The notes under the pieces: model-generated
Told to the model about the DNA's origin: nothing
Database searches by the model: none
The model's input: the letters and a program-made list of their open reading frames with translations, nothing else
Shown here: positions 62,932 to 64,000 of the stretch, piece after piece
How positions within the stretch are numbered: the stretch's first letter is position 1
Layout of the letters: every line of letters starts with the position of its first letter
Translations under genes and position numbers: made by a program
NCBI RefSeq assembly: GCF_905397435.1
Contig: NZ_CAJPVI010000021.1
Location: 62,001 to 126,000, forward strand
Length of the DNA stretch: 64,000 nt
Reading direction: 5' to 3'
Origin: Cupriavidus numazuensis
GTDB taxonomy: Bacteria > Pseudomonadota > Gammaproteobacteria > Burkholderiales > Burkholderiaceae

Positions 62932-64000
62932 TCAGGTCTTGCCACCACCGGCCATGCGCGGGTTGAATGCGGCGGAGTAGCCGTTGCCGTCCTTGTCATA
63001 GCGCAGCCACGAGCCCTGCGCGTGGTCAGGTGACGCGTGGGGAATCACGATGTCCAGGCATTGCAGCGGCGCCTTGTTGACGAAGACGCGATAGAGCAGG
63101 CCCTTGTCGCCACGGTAGGTATTCACCTGGGCCTCGGTGCGCAGATCCGCGGTTTGCTTCGAATCGTGGTAGTCGCGATAGACGAGCACTTCCGGCCGAC
63201 GCGCCGGCGCGCCACCGTCTCGCAACACCGCCACACCCTTGAGTGCGACCAGATGGCCGTTGACGGTGTCGGTCCAGATCGTGTTGTACAGGCCGGGCAT
63301 GTAGTCAGCAGTGCGATAGGCCTTGTCATCGCTCAGCGCCTTCACGGCTCGGGATTCGCGCGGGCGGTCCTGGTCGCAACGGGCCAGCGGGGTATCCGCG
63401 ACGGCCGATGAAATCAATGAAAGGCCACCAGAGCGATCGAGCTTGCCGAGGTCCGGCATCATTGCACTGCGACCGGAGGGCGTACCGCCGAAATCGATCG
63501 ACGGTGCGCGCGCGGTCTGCGTCGACGTCGCGGCATTTGGCTTCGACGTTGTCGCCGGTGCGGGGGAAGCGGAGGCAACTGGCCTATCGCCAGCCGGAGC
63601 CCTTGCCACATCGCCGACTGACTCGTTCTGGCGCGGATTGGCGGAAGCGGTACGCACAGGCGATGGCGCCTTTGCCTGCCCGCTGGCTCGCGCGCTTGAT
63701 GCCGACTTCGCACGCGAAGCGCTCACCTCGCCAGTGTCTCTGCCGGACTGCGACGGATCGCCTGCGGATTCCCGGTAGAACGCCACATTGGGCCTGCGAG
63801 CCGCGAGATACTTGGCAAACGCAGCCTCGTCGGTGACGTCGACGATCTCGACACGGCGATTCTTCGCCCGCCCTGCCTCGTCACGATTGTCTGCCAGTGG
63901 CATGGTTTCCCCCGCACCCTGGTAGTACAACTGCGACTCGGCGACGCCCGCATCACGGAACAATGCCGCCACGGCACGCGCACGCTGCTCGGACAGGTCG
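62932..64000 (-). CDS. OmpA-domain protein, 5'-truncated by window edge
   Basis: At least 356 residues, continuing beyond base 64000, so the start is not visible. The visible N-part is the end of an OmpA/Pal peptidoglycan-binding domain (DLSEQRARAVAALFRDAG...GETMPLADNRDEAGRAKNRRVEIVDV). A ~110-residue Ala/Ser/Pro/Thr-rich linker follows (SASRAKSASSARASGQAKAP...). A C-terminal globular domain with two cysteines (ARCDQD, LQCLDIV) and an aromatic-rich beta pattern (GSWLRYDKDGNGYSAAFNPRM) completes it; I cannot assign this domain. The protein is likely anchored to the cell wall and may link the envelope to the five-TM and VWA partners. Confidence 0.8.
   Translation of the reverse strand, partial: DLSEQRARAVAALFRDAGVAESQLYYQGAGETMPLADNRDEAGRAKNRRVEIVDVTDEAAFAKYLAARRPNVAFYRESAGDPSQSGRDTGEVSASRAKSASSARASGQAKAPSPVRTASANPRQNESVGDVARAPAGDRPVASASPAPATTSKPNAATSTQTARAPSIDFGGTPSGRSAMMPDLGKLDRSGGLSLISSAVADTPLARCDQDRPRESRAVKALSDDKAYRTADYMPGLYNTIWTDTVNGHLVALKGVAVLRDGGAPARRPEVLVYRDYHDSKQTADLRTEAQVNTYRGDKGLLYRVFVNKAPLQCLDIVIPHASPDHAQGSWLRYDKDGNGYSAAFNPRMAGGGKT

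Noticed and set aside
60546-64000. Zorya or MotAB-type anti-phage system
   Set aside because: An OmpA domain is present, but the membrane protein does not show MotA/ExbB topology by eye and no ZorC/ZorD-like gene is in the window; evidence is too weak to name it.

Overview
The window is high-GC chromosomal DNA from a betaproteobacterium of the Burkholderiaceae, most likely Cupriavidus (or close relative Ralstonia). This is inferred from a gatC-gatA-gatB cluster, a minCDE operon next to a Burkholderia-type porin, an orphan Bug/TctC solute receptor, codon use, and the style of the extragenic hairpin repeats. No 16S gene or tRNA is present to confirm it, and I found no rRNA, CRISPR array, insertion sequence or integrase.

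Layout. (a) 0.07-5.1 kb: gatC, gatA, a small lipoprotein, a secreted alpha/beta hydrolase and gatB, all on +. (b) 5.1-5.9 kb: a non-coding block bounded by ~80-bp inverted repeats. (c) 5.9-13.9 kb: a tight minus-strand operon of large transglutaminase/DUF2126 protein, circularly permuted ATP-grasp fused to alpha-E, small transglutaminase and a second alpha-E protein. This set is conserved, but its product is unknown. (d) 14-19.5 kb: Sel1-repeat protein, CorA, minCDE and a porin. (e) 19.5-28 kb: two divergent orphan response regulators, a Bug receptor, a hemerythrin-like protein, two flavin split-barrel proteins (one with GAF), an Fsr-type exporter and a divergent AraC regulator, ending in an elaborately folded non-coding element. 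(f) 28.2-37.1 kb: a catabolic island around a GntR/FCD regulator. It holds an M20 amidohydrolase and a FAH-fold enzyme on one side. On the other are an MFS importer, a serine hydrolase, an arylmalonate-decarboxylase/maleate-isomerase-like protein, a hydantoinase-like protein and a hydantoin-racemase-like protein lacking both catalytic cysteines. (g) 37.1-44.7 kb: glutathione peroxidase, DHA2 efflux pump with a palindromic operator, CBS protein, DbpA helicase, DUF72 protein and a chemoreceptor. (h) 44.9-51.7 kb: an intact type I Wadjet anti-plasmid system, jetABCD. (i) 51.6-55.9 kb: a urate-degradation segment (OHCU decarboxylase, LysR, MFS, two 5-hydroxyisourate hydrolases, one exported). (j) 56-60.3 kb: alpha-carbonic anhydrase, MazG-like pyrophosphohydrolase, ICMT-like membrane methyltransferase, LuxR regulator and a DJ-1/PfpI protein. 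(k) 60.5-64 kb: a three-gene envelope operon (OmpA-domain protein cut by the window edge, a five-TM protein, an exported VWA-like protein) that I cannot assign to a described system.

The segments that look like functional systems are the ATP-grasp/transglutaminase operon, the ureide/hydantoin catabolic island, Wadjet, the urate segment and the OmpA/TM/VWA operon. Wadjet is a described system. The others are uncharacterised or only partly explained. The best candidates for new biology are the catabolic island and the envelope operon.
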